NCBI GenBank assembly: GCA_964425255.1
Contig: CAYRMV010000008.1
Span: 1-53,151, forward strand
Direction of reading: 5' to 3'
DNA from: CAYRMV01 sp964425255
Lineage (GTDB): Bacteria > Bacteroidota > Bacteroidia > Flavobacteriales_D > Crocinitomicaceae
DNA length: 53,151 bases
Positions 1 to 9,759 of the stretch are shown in pieces. Both the position numbers and the translations under genes were made by a program. Position 1 is the stretch's first letter; each line of letters opens with the position of its first letter. Below the pieces are notes generated by a model. It was not told the origin of the DNA, made no database searches, and saw only the letters and a list, made by a program, of their open reading frames with translations.

Positions 1-127
1 GAGTTCAAAACCTGATTATTTATTGACGTAGGAGAAACATATGGGTAATTCAAAAAATATTTTTTAACCCATACCCCCCTCGACCCTGTTTTTTACGTTT
101 CTACTTAAAACGATAAAAAATATTCGC

Positions 128-2077
128 ATGAAACTAATAACACAACTTTTTTTTCTAGGAGCATTTCTACTAGTAAAAAATACCACATCTGCCCAATGTA
201 GTGCTGATGCAAACGTAATCGACCTTGGAGGTGGCACTTATACGATTACTAATGAAAGTACTTCAAACGGAAATGCAACTGAAGCAAGTATTATCCTACT
301 TTCAAACGCATCTCAAAATTTTCAATATTTATACTACGGAAACTTCCTTGAAAATGAAACAAAGGTAGCTCAAACAACTTACAACAACCAAATTGCTGAT
401 TCGTATGCCGTTGTTGTCAGAGATACTTTTTACATGACCTGTGATTCCTCTGTTTTTGATATGAATGGAAATATCCTTTGGGATTTTCACAATTGCTCGA
501 ACGATGTTACTATCACGGAAACAACCAATGGAGTAATTTCAATTGTAAACAATTCTATTTCAAATGGCGTACCTGTTGGTGTTTATGTCTATTTCAGCGA
601 TATTAACAATGGTACAAACTCAGTTTATGTAGGTGCCAACCAATCTGCAACTTTCCAAATGCCAAACAATGGGACATTCAACTACGATATTTACATGGAT
701 CAGTATGTTGCTTGTTACCAAGAAAGCGGTGTAATTAGCATCTCAACTGGAAATCCAGTTAGTTGTATTGCTCTATATAGCACTTCTCTTTCCGGAAATA
801 CATATACTTTTTATCCGTATGCGAATTCACCTGGTGGATCTTACACATATACATGGAGTTTTGGAGATGGCACATCGTATAGTTCAACAACAAATTCGCC
901 TGTTAGCCATGTTTTACAAAACACTGGATTATATGCAGTATGCTTGACGGTAACTAATCCGCAAGATAGTTGTTCAGCATCTTATTGTGATACAATTGGA
1001 ATAAATCCTCCATCTTGTAACGCTGCATTTTCAAGTATACCAAACGGAGGAAACTCATTTCATTTTAACGCTCTTTACCAAAATCAAAATGCTATTTACA
1101 CCTGGGAATTTGGTGATGGAACAACGGCGAGCGGTTCTTACCAAAACTATACTTACAATACAAATGGTTCTTACCAAGTTTGCTTGACAGTTACAGATAG
1201 TTCAAACAATTGTACAGATATTCAATGTTCATACGTGTATGCAACTTCATTAAATACGCCATGTGATGCAACATTTGAGGCATTCGATTCTACGCTTAAT
1301 CATGTTTTCTTGTATGCCTATAACAACTCTCCATCAGCGACTTTCACTTGGGATTTGGGTGACGGATCAACCATGACTGGTAACAATTTGAATTACCAAT
1401 ATGCATCTGAAGGAACGTATACCGTTTGTTTAACAGTTACTGATACATTGGATGGTGGTTGTGTAAGTACACAATGTCAAACAATTGTTGTTGGGGATTC
1501 TTTGAATACAATTGGATGCGATGCCTATTTTGTAATCACGCAAGACAGTTTAGATCCTACATTGTTCTATGCTTGGAACATGTCTTCTGGAAACAACTTA
1601 TCCTACCTGTGGTCGTTTGGTGATGGAGCAACAAGTACAGATCCTTACCCAACACATGTGTACGACGAAGTAGGCATTTACTATTTATGTTTACATGTTT
1701 CCAATCCAGATAATTGCATGGATTCCCTTTGTGTTGACTTTGAAGTAATCGTAAAAGCACAGGGCGTAACATTACAAGTGATGAATGGCGCACCGTTGAA
1801 TACAACCGAATTAGAACAATCTATGGAATTGGTTGTATATCCAAATCCGGTTGAAAACCAACTTACTGTTACTTGGGAAGATCAAACCAACGCAGACTTC
1901 ACGGTTCAATTGGTTGACTTAAACGGTAAGGTTGTTCTTTCCGAAAACGTTGTAAGCAATTCTAGTAAGAATGAACATAAATTGAATGTATCTTCCTTAG
2001 AAGTTGGAATGTATGTACTTCAAATCCAAAATCAAACTACAGGAAAATACGAATTCCAACGCGTAGTTAAAAAATAA
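128..2077 (+). CDS. Secreted PKD-repeat protein with T9SS sorting domain
   Basis: A 649-residue exported, probably cell-surface protein. An N-terminal signal peptide (about residues 1-22, ending in TSAQ) is followed by a cysteine-containing beta-rich region (about 23-210) that may hold two weakly similar repeats. Four PKD domains follow, with cores SFGDGTS, EFGDGTT, DLGDGST and SFGDGAT near residues 240, 325, 408 and 494. Each PKD domain ends in a C-x4-C pair (for example CSASYC, CTDIQC), suggesting repeated disulfides. The last 80 residues are a type A T9SS sorting domain (VVYPNPVENQL, then LVDLNGKVV and GMYVLQI). PKD domains are generally adhesion or spacer modules; no enzymatic domain is visible. 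The gene stands alone, with a strong terminator 20 bp downstream. The 127 bp before it hold no gene that I recognise. The ligand is unknown. Confidence 0.9.
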   Translation: MKLITQLFFLGAFLLVKNTTSAQCSADANVIDLGGGTYTITNESTSNGNATEASIILLSNASQNFQYLYYGNFLENETKVAQTTYNNQIADSYAVVVRDTFYMTCDSSVFDMNGNILWDFHNCSNDVTITETTNGVISIVNNSISNGVPVGVYVYFSDINNGTNSVYVGANQSATFQMPNNGTFNYDIYMDQYVACYQESGVISISTGNPVSCIALYSTSLSGNTYTFYPYANSPGGSYTYTWSFGDGTSYSSTTNSPVSHVLQNTGLYAVCLTVTNPQDSCSASYCDTIGINPPSCNAAFSSIPNGGNSFHFNALYQNQNAIYTWEFGDGTTASGSYQNYTYNTNGSYQVCLTVTDSSNNCTDIQCSYVYATSLNTPCDATFEAFDSTLNHVFLYAYNNSPSATFTWDLGDGSTMTGNNLNYQYASEGTYTVCLTVTDTLDGGCVSTQCQTIVVGDSLNTIGCDAYFVITQDSLDPTLFYAWNMSSGNNLSYLWSFGDGATSTDPYPTHVYDEVGIYYLCLHVSNPDNCMDSLCVDFEVIVKAQGVTLQVMNGAPLNTTELEQSMELVVYPNPVENQLTVTWEDQTNADFTVQLVDLNGKVVLSENVVSNSSKNEHKLNVSSLEVGMYVLQIQNQTTGKYEFQRVVKK

Positions 2078-2097
2078 AAAATTCTGATTTCCAATCA

Positions 2098-2128
2098 AAC
2101 CCGCTGGATTTATTTCAGTGGGTTTTTT
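2098..2128 (+). terminator. Rho-independent terminator of the PKD protein gene
   Basis: The stem AACCCGCTG pairs with CAGTGGGTT (one G-T pair) around a short AT loop and is followed by six T residues on the plus strand. It lies between the stop of the PKD gene and the convergent glycosyltransferase gene. Confidence 0.85.
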
Positions 2129-2132
2129 GTTG

Positions 2133-3428
2133 CTATTTGTTTGGATAAATGAGCGATAGCATCTTTTTCGTTAATGCGCGCGAATCAAACTGATCTTTGT
2201 TGGTGACAGTTCCTTTCAACGCATTTTTTTGAAACAATTGAAAACAATCCAATACATATTTCTTTGCCTTCTCCATCTCTTCATACGCCACAAATTCACC
2301 ACAAGTTGTTGTGATTACAGCATCTTCGAGGTTAGAATCTTTTTCACCAATAGCAAGAATGGGGCGATTTGCAGCTAAATATTCAAAAAACTTTCCGGTA
2401 AGAATTCCTTTTACATTTCCGGTATTATTGGCAACCAATAATAAAATCTGAGTTTGCAATTGAATTTGGAGGCTTTCCTCGTGAGAAACCATCGGAATGT
2501 GTTTCAACCACGGTGTCAATTGATAGTGTTCGATTCGTTCAAAAACGGCAAAATCAACCGGGCCGACCAATTTAATTTCCAAAAACTCCTTGATTTCGGG
2601 ATTACTAAAAATTAATTCAGACAAAGCTTTCCAAAGCACTTCCGGATTTCGTGGAAACGACATGGAACCGATGTGTGCGATCGAAAATTTTTCATCCAAC
2701 GTTTGCAATTCCATCGTTTCTTGAGGAAAAATAAACCCATTGGTGATTACTTCTACTTTTCGTTGACCAATCATCGCCAAACCTGTTGCACAAGCATCAC
2801 TGACTGTCAAAACCAAATCGGCTTCAACTAAACAGGATTTTTCAAATGCTTTTTGCCGTTTATCAGCCCAAGCACCAGGCAATAATTCTTGGTAAAAATC
2901 AATTTCTGTCCATGGATCTCGAAAATCTGCCACCCACTTTATTCGTTGATTTTTGCGTTTCAAATTGCGTCCAATAACATGCAAACTATGTGGTGGCCCT
3001 GTTGTGATGATGGTGTCGATCTCAGGATGACTTTTCAAATAAGCATGCAAAAAACGAACACTCGGTCGAATCCAAAAAACACGTGCGTCTGGAATAAATA
3101 AATTTCCACGAATCCAAATAATCGCTTTTTGTATGAATGACTGTTTTTTACTTGCTGTCAACCCGCCACCCACATTGGGATTGTTTTTCTTTCCCAAATA
3201 TTTGTGAGGCTCGAAGACTTTTTTGCGAAGAATTGTCAACGCAGGATGAACTTGTTTTTGCAGTTGTTCGTCTACAATGGGCCAAGCAGCATCATCTGGA
3301 CAAAAAACCGTCAATTGAACATCATTTTCAGGAAAAAAGGAAGAAAAACGCAGCCAACGATGAACACCTGGACCTCCAGCTGGCGGCCAATAATAGGTAA
3401 CTAAAAGGGCATTTTTCTTCTGATCCAT
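2133..3428 (-). CDS. GT-B fold glycosyltransferase
   Basis: A 431-residue cytoplasmic or membrane-associated glycosyltransferase. The N-terminal signature YYWPPAGGPGVHRWLRF (about residues 12-28) is typical of a GT-B glycosyltransferase group common in Bacteroidota polysaccharide synthesis. The C-terminal half has the expected donor-binding layout, with an ITGKFFEYLAANRPILAIG segment near residues 340-365. Sugar donor and acceptor cannot be told from sequence. Its ATG directly abuts the alaS stop codon (TAA then ATG with no gap), so it is almost certainly translated from the alaS transcript. There is no other polysaccharide gene beside it, so the pathway is not fixed by context; a role in envelope glycan or protein glycosylation is inference. 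Confidence 0.85.
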   Translation of the reverse strand: MDQKKNALLVTYYWPPAGGPGVHRWLRFSSFFPENDVQLTVFCPDDAAWPIVDEQLQKQVHPALTILRKKVFEPHKYLGKKNNPNVGGGLTASKKQSFIQKAIIWIRGNLFIPDARVFWIRPSVRFLHAYLKSHPEIDTIITTGPPHSLHVIGRNLKRKNQRIKWVADFRDPWTEIDFYQELLPGAWADKRQKAFEKSCLVEADLVLTVSDACATGLAMIGQRKVEVITNGFIFPQETMELQTLDEKFSIAHIGSMSFPRNPEVLWKALSELIFSNPEIKEFLEIKLVGPVDFAVFERIEHYQLTPWLKHIPMVSHEESLQIQLQTQILLLVANNTGNVKGILTGKFFEYLAANRPILAIGEKDSNLEDAVITTTCGEFVAYEEMEKAKKYVLDCFQLFQKNALKGTVTNKDQFDSRALTKKMLSLIYPNK

Positions 3429-6041
3429 TTACAAGCTAGTTTTCACATGATCGATTGCAGCCGTTAATCCACTCGGATTTTTACCTCCTGCAGTAGCAAA
3501 GAAAGCTTGACCACCACCGCCACCTTGGATGTGTTTTGCTGCTTCACGAACCAATTTTCCAGCGTCCCAGCCTTTTTCTTTGGCTAACGTTTCATCAAAA
3601 ATGATGCTTAACGAACATTTATCGCCTTCTTTACCACCGATAACACCAACAAAATTAGACATCTCCCCTTTTAATTGAAACAGAATATCTTTGATCGAAG
3701 CAGCATCTAATTCCACTTGAGCAGCTAACAAATTCATCCCATTTTGAGCATCAATTTGTGCTTTCAATTGTTGTTTCACTTGTTGCGCTTTCTCACGTTG
3801 GAATTGCTCCACTTGTTTTTGAAGCACTTGATTTTTGTTCATCAAATCGTCAATAGCTTGTTTCAAATCTTTGGGATTTTTCAACATCTGGGCAACCTCA
3901 TCTACTAACGTTGCTTTTGAACGGAAGTAATTTTCAGCCGTTTCGTTTGTGATTGCTTCAATTCGACGGATACCAGCTGCAACAGCAGATTCTGATGTGA
4001 TGGTAAACAGACCGATTGAACTGGTAGAAGAGACATGTGTTCCTCCACAAAGTTCAACAGAGTCTCCAAATTGAATTACGCGAACACTATCTCCATATTT
4101 CTCACCAAACAAGGCCATTGCTCCCATTTCTTGCGCTGTTTCCATCGTCGTCTCACGAAGTTCATTCAAAGCAATATTTGCACGAATCGCTTGGTTTACG
4201 CGGTTTTCTACTTCTTTCAATTCTTCATCCGTTACTTTAGAAAAATGAGAAAAATCAAAACGAAGGTTTTTCGGTTGAACCAAGGAACCTTTTTGTTCCA
4301 CATGCTTGCCCAACACTTCACGCAAAGCATGATGCAATAAGTGTGTTGCTGAGTGATTACTTGCACTCAACAAACGGTTTTTCTGATTGACAAAAGCAGT
4401 AAATGAACCATTCAAATCAGTTGGTAATTTTTCCGCCAAATGAACAATCAAATTATTTTCTTTTACGGTATCAAAAATAAACGTCTTTTCACCATTCAAT
4501 TCCAAGTGACCTGAATCGCCAACTTGACCACCTCCTTCTGGATAAAAAGGTGTTTGATTGAAAACCAATTGATAGAATGACTTCTGTTTTTGAGATACTT
4601 TTCGGTATTTCACCAAGTATACTTCCGCATCCAAATGATCATATCCAATAAACTCTTCTACCGAATCATCACGTAAAATCACCCAGTCATCTACTTCAAT
4701 TGCGGTTGCAGCACGAGAGCGGTCCTTTTGTTTGTTTAATTCCGTTTGGAAGCCTTCTTCATCAATCGACAAATTGTTCTCTCGAGCAATCAACGAAGTC
4801 AAATCAACTGGAAATCCGAAGGTATCGTATAATTCAAACACATCTGATCCAGACAAAACAGGATTTTGATTTTGTCGCGCTTGTGCCATCAACGCATCCA
4901 TACGACGAATACCTTGTTCCAATGTTCGGAAGAAACTCAATTCCTCTTCACGAATCACTTTTTCAATGATGTCTTTTTGTGCAATTAATTCATGGAATGG
5001 ATCCCCCATCACTTCTCCAAGCACAACCGAAAGTCCAGATAAAAATGGTTCTTTCAAGCCCAAAGTTTGGTAACCATAACGAACTGCTCTGCGCAAAATA
5101 CGACGAATTACATATCCTGCACCGTTATTGGAAGGTAATTGTCCATCCGCAATCGAGAAAGCAATCGCACGAATATGATCTGCAATTACACGCAATGCAA
5201 TATCAACTTCCTCCGTTTTTCCGTATGCAAATCCGGAAACTTTCTCCACATGTTGAATCAAAGTTTGAAACAAATCGGTATCGTAATTGGATGTCTTCCC
5301 TTGCAAAGCAACAGCCAAACGTTCCAAGCCCATTCCTGTATCCACATGCGTTGCTGGTAAAGACTCTAAACTTCCGTCCGCTTTTCGGTTGAATTGCATG
5401 AAAACATTGTTCCAAATTTCAATCACTTGAGGATGATCCATATTGACCAACGATTTCCCTGAAACAGCTTTTCGCTCTTCTTCTGGTCGAATGTCTACGT
5501 GAATTTCCGTACACGGACCACATGGACCTGTGTCGCCCATTTCCCAGAAGTTATCTTTCTTCGAAGCCAAAATAATTCGGTCTTCTGCAATGTATTTTTT
5601 CCAAATCGCATACGACTCCTCATCTTTCGGAACACCATCCGAATCATCTCCCTCAAAAACAGTTACATACAACTGATCTTTCGGTATTTTGTACTCTTCG
5701 GTCAATAATTCCCAGGCCCACGTGATGGCTTCTTCTTTGAAGTAATCTCCAAAAGACCAATTTCCAAGCATTTCAAACATCGTATGGTGGTAAGTATCAA
5801 CCCCTACTTCTTCCAAATCGTTGTGTTTACCTGAAACACGCAAACATTTTTGAGAATTGGCCACACGACGATCTTTCGGGACAGAATACCCCAAAAAGTA
5901 ATCTTTGAATTGATTCATCCCTGCGTTGGTAAACATCAAGGTTGGATCGTTTTTTACGACCATAGGAGCTGATGGAACAATTCGGTGACCTTTGGATTCA
6001 AAAAAGTCAAAAAAGCGTTTACGAATTTCGTGTATTTTCAT
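3429..6041 (-). CDS. alaS: Alanyl-tRNA synthetase
   Basis: An 870-residue class II aminoacyl-tRNA synthetase that charges tRNA-Ala. The length is normal for bacterial AlaRS. The catalytic core is at the N-terminus (MFTNAGMNQFKDYFLG near residue 35; HHTMFEMLGNWSFGDYFKEE near residue 85). The editing domain carries its zinc-site histidines and cysteine (SNHSATHLLHH near 565 and CGGTHVSSTSSIG near 670). A C-terminal coiled coil and oligomerisation domain end in a glycine-rich GGGGGQAFFATAGG segment. The ATG start is followed by the standard MKIHEIRKRFFDFFESKGH opening. It is the first gene of a two-gene unit with the downstream glycosyltransferase. A -7 promoter element lies about 75 bp upstream. 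Confidence 0.98.
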   Translation of the reverse strand: MKIHEIRKRFFDFFESKGHRIVPSAPMVVKNDPTLMFTNAGMNQFKDYFLGYSVPKDRRVANSQKCLRVSGKHNDLEEVGVDTYHHTMFEMLGNWSFGDYFKEEAITWAWELLTEEYKIPKDQLYVTVFEGDDSDGVPKDEESYAIWKKYIAEDRIILASKKDNFWEMGDTGPCGPCTEIHVDIRPEEERKAVSGKSLVNMDHPQVIEIWNNVFMQFNRKADGSLESLPATHVDTGMGLERLAVALQGKTSNYDTDLFQTLIQHVEKVSGFAYGKTEEVDIALRVIADHIRAIAFSIADGQLPSNNGAGYVIRRILRRAVRYGYQTLGLKEPFLSGLSVVLGEVMGDPFHELIAQKDIIEKVIREEELSFFRTLEQGIRRMDALMAQARQNQNPVLSGSDVFELYDTFGFPVDLTSLIARENNLSIDEEGFQTELNKQKDRSRAATAIEVDDWVILRDDSVEEFIGYDHLDAEVYLVKYRKVSQKQKSFYQLVFNQTPFYPEGGGQVGDSGHLELNGEKTFIFDTVKENNLIVHLAEKLPTDLNGSFTAFVNQKNRLLSASNHSATHLLHHALREVLGKHVEQKGSLVQPKNLRFDFSHFSKVTDEELKEVENRVNQAIRANIALNELRETTMETAQEMGAMALFGEKYGDSVRVIQFGDSVELCGGTHVSSTSSIGLFTITSESAVAAGIRRIEAITNETAENYFRSKATLVDEVAQMLKNPKDLKQAIDDLMNKNQVLQKQVEQFQREKAQQVKQQLKAQIDAQNGMNLLAAQVELDAASIKDILFQLKGEMSNFVGVIGGKEGDKCSLSIIFDETLAKEKGWDAGKLVREAAKHIQGGGGGQAFFATAGGKNPSGLTAAIDHVKTSL

Positions 6042-6114
6042 TTTTTCAAATTATCAAGCGATTCAAAATCAAACAAAAAGAAAAATTTAATTTCCTTTTC
6101 ATCTGAAAAACAGG

Positions 6115-6122
6115 CAAAGGTA
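6115..6122 (-). promoter_or_regulatory. Bacteroidota -7 element upstream of alaS
   Basis: The minus strand reads TACCTTTG, an exact match to the Bacteroidota TAnnTTTG consensus, 73 nt before the alaS ATG. No TTG is seen at the usual -33 distance, so this is a single-box prediction. Confidence 0.5.
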
Positions 6123-6186
6123 CGATTTTCACAAAAAATTACTATCTCGATAGGGAAAAAAGCTTAGCGAAAGTTGAAAACAAAAA

Positions 6187-6214
6187 AAAGATGCTTCCAT
6201 TTCGAAACATCTTT
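6187..6214 (-). terminator. Terminator downstream of dsbD-like gene
   Basis: On the minus strand AAAGATG pairs with CATCTTT around a 14-nt loop and is followed by a run of T. It lies about 80 bp after the stop of the DsbD-like gene and before the alaS promoter, so it separates the two transcription units. Confidence 0.75.
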
Positions 6215-6296
6215 TCTTCTATTTTTTGTATTGTCTATTTTTTCATTAAATCCAAACCAGATTGAAGGAAGGATTTGTATTTTTCAATCTACTCTA

Positions 6297-8837
6297 TTAC
6301 AAACTTTCTTTATATAACTCAAAATACATTTGAGGATATGTTGGCGCATTCGCAGGTAACACACATTTTTTTGGTTTTATAAAAGCGCTACCTTCAATCA
6401 GAATCATTTTCTTACGAACATTATATTCTGCTATACCATCATCTAACCATTTTTTAAACTCCTCTATTCTATTAGAACTAGAAGTATATGTTGTCGACGG
6501 CATTAATTTCTCTTCGTTTCCATCCAATAAAACATACTGAGGTTGCGTTTGTTGACCATAACGCGAACGCTGTAGGTAAGACCACTTATCACCAACAGTT
6601 TTTAACCAATTCCCTTTATCGTCTTTTATTTGCTTATTTACAGGCAAGGTCAACTTTTCATCCACATGCAACGAAACAACCACTACACTATCAGTCAACA
6701 TTTTTTTAATTAAATCATTGGACCATACCTGATCTTCCATTTTTCGACAGTTGATGCAAGCGTGACCTGTAAAATCTAACATCAGTGGTTTACCAATTTC
6801 TCTGGCATAAGCTAATGCATCATCGTAGTCATGAAAAACAGGAATCCCATGTGGGCCATGATAAGCATGTTTTGGTAATTTTTTTTCAGGTGCTTGACCA
6901 CCAATCCCATACGGCACTTCTGAATAATGTTGCGGAGGTAAAAACCCACTAAGAATTTTCACAGGTGCTCCCCATAACCCAGGAATCATGTATACAACAA
7001 ATGAAAAAACAACAATAGAAATAAAAATGCGTGTAACTGATATAAAAGGAAGTTCTGAATCATGTGAAAATTTCAACTTTCCAATGAGATAAAATCCAAT
7101 CAAGGCAAAAATCACAACCCAAAATGCTAAAAACACCTCTCTTTCAAGCAAATGAGCCTGTACCACTAAATCCGCATTTGATAAAAACTTGAACGCCAAA
7201 GCGATCTCTAAAAACCCAAGAACCACTTTTACACTATTCAACCATCCTCCCGATTGAGGCATTGTATTTAACCATGCTGGAAATGCAGAAAATAAGCCAA
7301 ATGGTAATGCTAGTGCTAACGAAAAACCAAGCATCCCGAAAAGAGGTCCCATAATTCCTTTAGAGGTTGCTTCTACCAATAAAGTTCCAATAATAGGTCC
7401 TGTACAAGAAAAGGAAACCAATGCAAGTGTAAATGCCATAAAGAAGATTCCTAATAATCCTCCTTTGTCTGCTTGAGCATCTGTTTTATTCACCCAAGAA
7501 CTAGGCATTCTGATTTCAAATGCACCTAAAAAGGATGCTCCAAAAATTAATAATAACAAAAAGAAAAATAGGTTAAAGTAGACATTTGTTGACATCGCAT
7601 TCAATGCCTGTTCTCCAAAAATCAAGGTAACTCCTAAACCTAACGTTACATAAATAACAATGATAGACAAAGAGTAAATTAGCGCATTTCGAACCCCAAC
7701 TTTTCGACTTTTACTTTGCTTCAAAAAATAAGACACTGTCATTGGGATCATTGGGAAAACACAAGGTGTTAACAAAGCTGCAAACCCAGCTAAAAAAGCA
7801 ATAAAGAAAATTCCTAGATAGGTTTTAGATGATTCTAATTCTTCAACAGAGCTAGTTGCTTTAGCCAAATCTGCGCGAAAATTCAATTCTTCGGTTACAA
7901 AATAAGCTCGATCACTTAAAGCTGAAAACTCAATGGTTCCGTTTAAAACTGGTAGGGTTCCATCCTTCGAAAAAACTGTCATTACAAACTCAGAACCAAT
8001 CGGATAATAGGAAATACTGTTTTTATATGTTGTATCGAAATACGACTTTGTTTTTGGGTATTTTATTGAACCAACCTGTTTAAATTCGCTTGGATTCGAA
8101 AACATAAATTTCACATTTTTGAAAAGTGATTTCTCCCCAGAAGTAATTTTCCAAGTATCCAATCCTTTAATTAAAAATCGAACTTCAAATTGGTTTTCAC
8201 CCTTCTTATAAACTCTTGTACCAAACGAAATTGGGAGTTTTTCTAGTTCACTTGGCAGCTCACAGGTCCCTATCGACTCCTCAATCTGTGTTGCTTTCTC
8301 GGAAGAGGTTACTTCTTGTAAATCTATCTCTTCTAAAGCAGTTGAGACAACTCCCTTACCTGATCCACTATTGATTGCTAAAACGAGGTTATCCTCTTTT
8401 GGCATGTGACACATCGTAGGGTCACAAATTTGCCAACCAACAGAAAAACCAATATCAAACTTACTTTTAGAATTGATTTTAATTCGTTGTGTGAAAATTG
8501 CTTTTTTATCATGCCAAACATAACTTCCATAATCATCGGTTCCTGAAATCGCTTTTGATTCTCGTACTTTTCCAACTAACGAATAATTCGAATTTTTTTT
8601 AAAAACAATGGTTGTTGGTGTACCTGTTCCATCATAATCATCTGGATTATGCTTGATACTAAACAAATGAAAATGATGAAATAAGCTTGCAGTAATTACA
8701 ATATTCGCTTCATTATTCGGAAGATATTCAACTGAATAATTCCATTTTATTGCTTTTTCTACTGGAATTGTTTCTTGAGCGTTTAATCTTGATGAAAGGA
8801 AAATAAACGAAAACAGAAATATTATCAAACGATACAT
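6297..8837 (-). CDS. DsbD-like thiol:disulfide interchange protein
   Basis: An 846-residue inner-membrane protein predicted to carry electrons from the cytoplasmic thioredoxin pool to periplasmic thiols. A signal peptide (to about residue 22, LNAQ) is followed by a DsbD-alpha-like periplasmic domain with a cysteine pair (CDPTMC near residue 143), then a second beta-rich domain. The membrane domain has about eight helices and the paired cysteines expected for DsbD/CcdA (LTPCVFPMIP near 357 and SFSCTGP near 474). The C-terminal thioredoxin-like domain carries C-I-N-C near residue 693. The ATG at 8837 is preferred over a TTG two codons upstream. The upstream neighbour, 18 nt away, encodes a lone DsbD-alpha-like domain, suggesting one redox operon. 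DsbD family membership is firm; the client proteins are unknown. Confidence 0.93.
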   Translation of the reverse strand: MYRLIIFLFSFIFLSSRLNAQETIPVEKAIKWNYSVEYLPNNEANIVITASLFHHFHLFSIKHNPDDYDGTGTPTTIVFKKNSNYSLVGKVRESKAISGTDDYGSYVWHDKKAIFTQRIKINSKSKFDIGFSVGWQICDPTMCHMPKEDNLVLAINSGSGKGVVSTALEEIDLQEVTSSEKATQIEESIGTCELPSELEKLPISFGTRVYKKGENQFEVRFLIKGLDTWKITSGEKSLFKNVKFMFSNPSEFKQVGSIKYPKTKSYFDTTYKNSISYYPIGSEFVMTVFSKDGTLPVLNGTIEFSALSDRAYFVTEELNFRADLAKATSSVEELESSKTYLGIFFIAFLAGFAALLTPCVFPMIPMTVSYFLKQSKSRKVGVRNALIYSLSIIVIYVTLGLGVTLIFGEQALNAMSTNVYFNLFFFLLLLIFGASFLGAFEIRMPSSWVNKTDAQADKGGLLGIFFMAFTLALVSFSCTGPIIGTLLVEATSKGIMGPLFGMLGFSLALALPFGLFSAFPAWLNTMPQSGGWLNSVKVVLGFLEIALAFKFLSNADLVVQAHLLEREVFLAFWVVIFALIGFYLIGKLKFSHDSELPFISVTRIFISIVVFSFVVYMIPGLWGAPVKILSGFLPPQHYSEVPYGIGGQAPEKKLPKHAYHGPHGIPVFHDYDDALAYAREIGKPLMLDFTGHACINCRKMEDQVWSNDLIKKMLTDSVVVVSLHVDEKLTLPVNKQIKDDKGNWLKTVGDKWSYLQRSRYGQQTQPQYVLLDGNEEKLMPSTTYTSSSNRIEEFKKWLDDGIAEYNVRKKMILIEGSAFIKPKKCVLPANAPTYPQMYFELYKESL

Positions 8838-8855
8838 AAACAAGTAATTACAAAA

Positions 8856-9293
8856 TTATTTAACAGGCAAATCTATTTTAAACGTTTTGTCAACAGGTGG
8901 TAGACACATGGTTTCATTACACACCATAAATACTACGGATCCTTCCAAAACAGCGGTTTTATTCACTTTTACTTTTTGAGTGAACACAACTTCTTTTTCA
9001 AAAAAATCAAGGTTCGCTCCAAAAGTTTCATCGTATTTTTGAATCGGTTTTGGTTCGACTACTTTTCCATTTAATTCATAAAAATCGGACGACTGGAACG
9101 AAAAGGATGTTGGCACTGGTCCCACTTCGTTGTCTACGTATTGACTGTACAAATGCCAACCTTCTTGAAGTGTTGCTTTCATCTCAACAGCCTTTATACT
9201 TGGATTGTAGGTGAAATCCCATTGTACAACATCTTGTGCAAATGCCGAATGAAGCGATACAAGAAAGAATAAAAAATAAAAAATCCGTTTCAT
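8856..9293 (-). CDS. Stand-alone DsbD-alpha-like periplasmic protein
   Basis: A 145-residue exported protein with a signal peptide (about 1-19, SAFA before QD). The rest is a single immunoglobulin-like domain resembling the N-terminal domain of DsbD: W-x-F-x-Y near the start, GWHLYSQYV in the middle, and a C-terminal cysteine pair in CNETMC. The DsbD-like protein next door has an equivalent domain with CDPTMC, so this is probably a tandem copy of that module without membrane or thioredoxin parts. It lies immediately upstream in the same direction and is likely co-transcribed. It probably receives or passes electrons to a periplasmic partner, but that is inference. A TAGTTTTG promoter box precedes it. 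Confidence 0.85.
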   Translation of the reverse strand: MKRIFYFLFFLVSLHSAFAQDVVQWDFTYNPSIKAVEMKATLQEGWHLYSQYVDNEVGPVPTSFSFQSSDFYELNGKVVEPKPIQKYDETFGANLDFFEKEVVFTQKVKVNKTAVLEGSVVFMVCNETMCLPPVDKTFKIDLPVK

Positions 9294-9312
9294 TTTCGTG
9301 TTGATTTGATTT

Positions 9313-9320
9313 CAAAACTA
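9313..9320 (-). promoter_or_regulatory. -7 element for the DsbD-alpha/DsbD operon
   Basis: The minus strand reads TAGTTTTG (fits TAnnTTTG), 19 nt before the ATG at 9293. A TTG at about 9335-9337 is too close to be a normal -33 element. Confidence 0.5.
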
Positions 9321-9416
9321 CGAAACGAAACGGACAATTATGTTAACGACTTGCTAAAAACTCTTGTATTTCCAACAAGAAAATAGGAAGGGTAAAAAAC
9401 GAATTTCACCCCATTT

Positions 9417-9695
9417 CTAGAACTTGACTTCCAATATTCGAGAAATAGGAATCCAAATTCCTCCTTTCAAACAAATGTAATTGGTGCCAGTAGCCCAAAT
9501 GGTTGTTTCTACTCGTTTTGGCCCTTCATCATCCTGAAAATAAATCGAAACTTTTGTGTGATAACCATTTCCTAAGCGAGTTGCTTGCTCCAATTGGTTC
9601 CTTAAATCTGGATGTTGCTTGATTTTTATATCTTCTTTGAAACTCAAAGTTGGTACGAGTTCCTTCTCAATTGTTTGTATTTCTAACGCTTGCAT
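9417..9695 (-). CDS. Small conserved-looking protein of unknown function
   Basis: A 92-residue protein with no signal peptide or membrane segment. I do not recognise the family. It reads as a compact alpha-beta protein: a charged N-terminal helix (MQALEIQTIEKELVPTL), then strands around VSIYFQDDEGPKRVETTIWATGTNYICLKG and a hydrophobic end PISRILEVKF. The base composition and codon use match the neighbours, and it fills a gap between two operons. The second half looks like a small beta-sheet that could bind a metabolite or nucleic acid, but nothing in the sequence proves this. Confidence 0.65.
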   Translation of the reverse strand: MQALEIQTIEKELVPTLSFKEDIKIKQHPDLRNQLEQATRLGNGYHTKVSIYFQDDEGPKRVETTIWATGTNYICLKGGIWIPISRILEVKF

Positions 9696-9759
9696 GGTTT
9701 TTCGATTTTAGTAAGCCTAATGTAAAAATTATTTTTCAATTATGCAATACTTAATCGAT

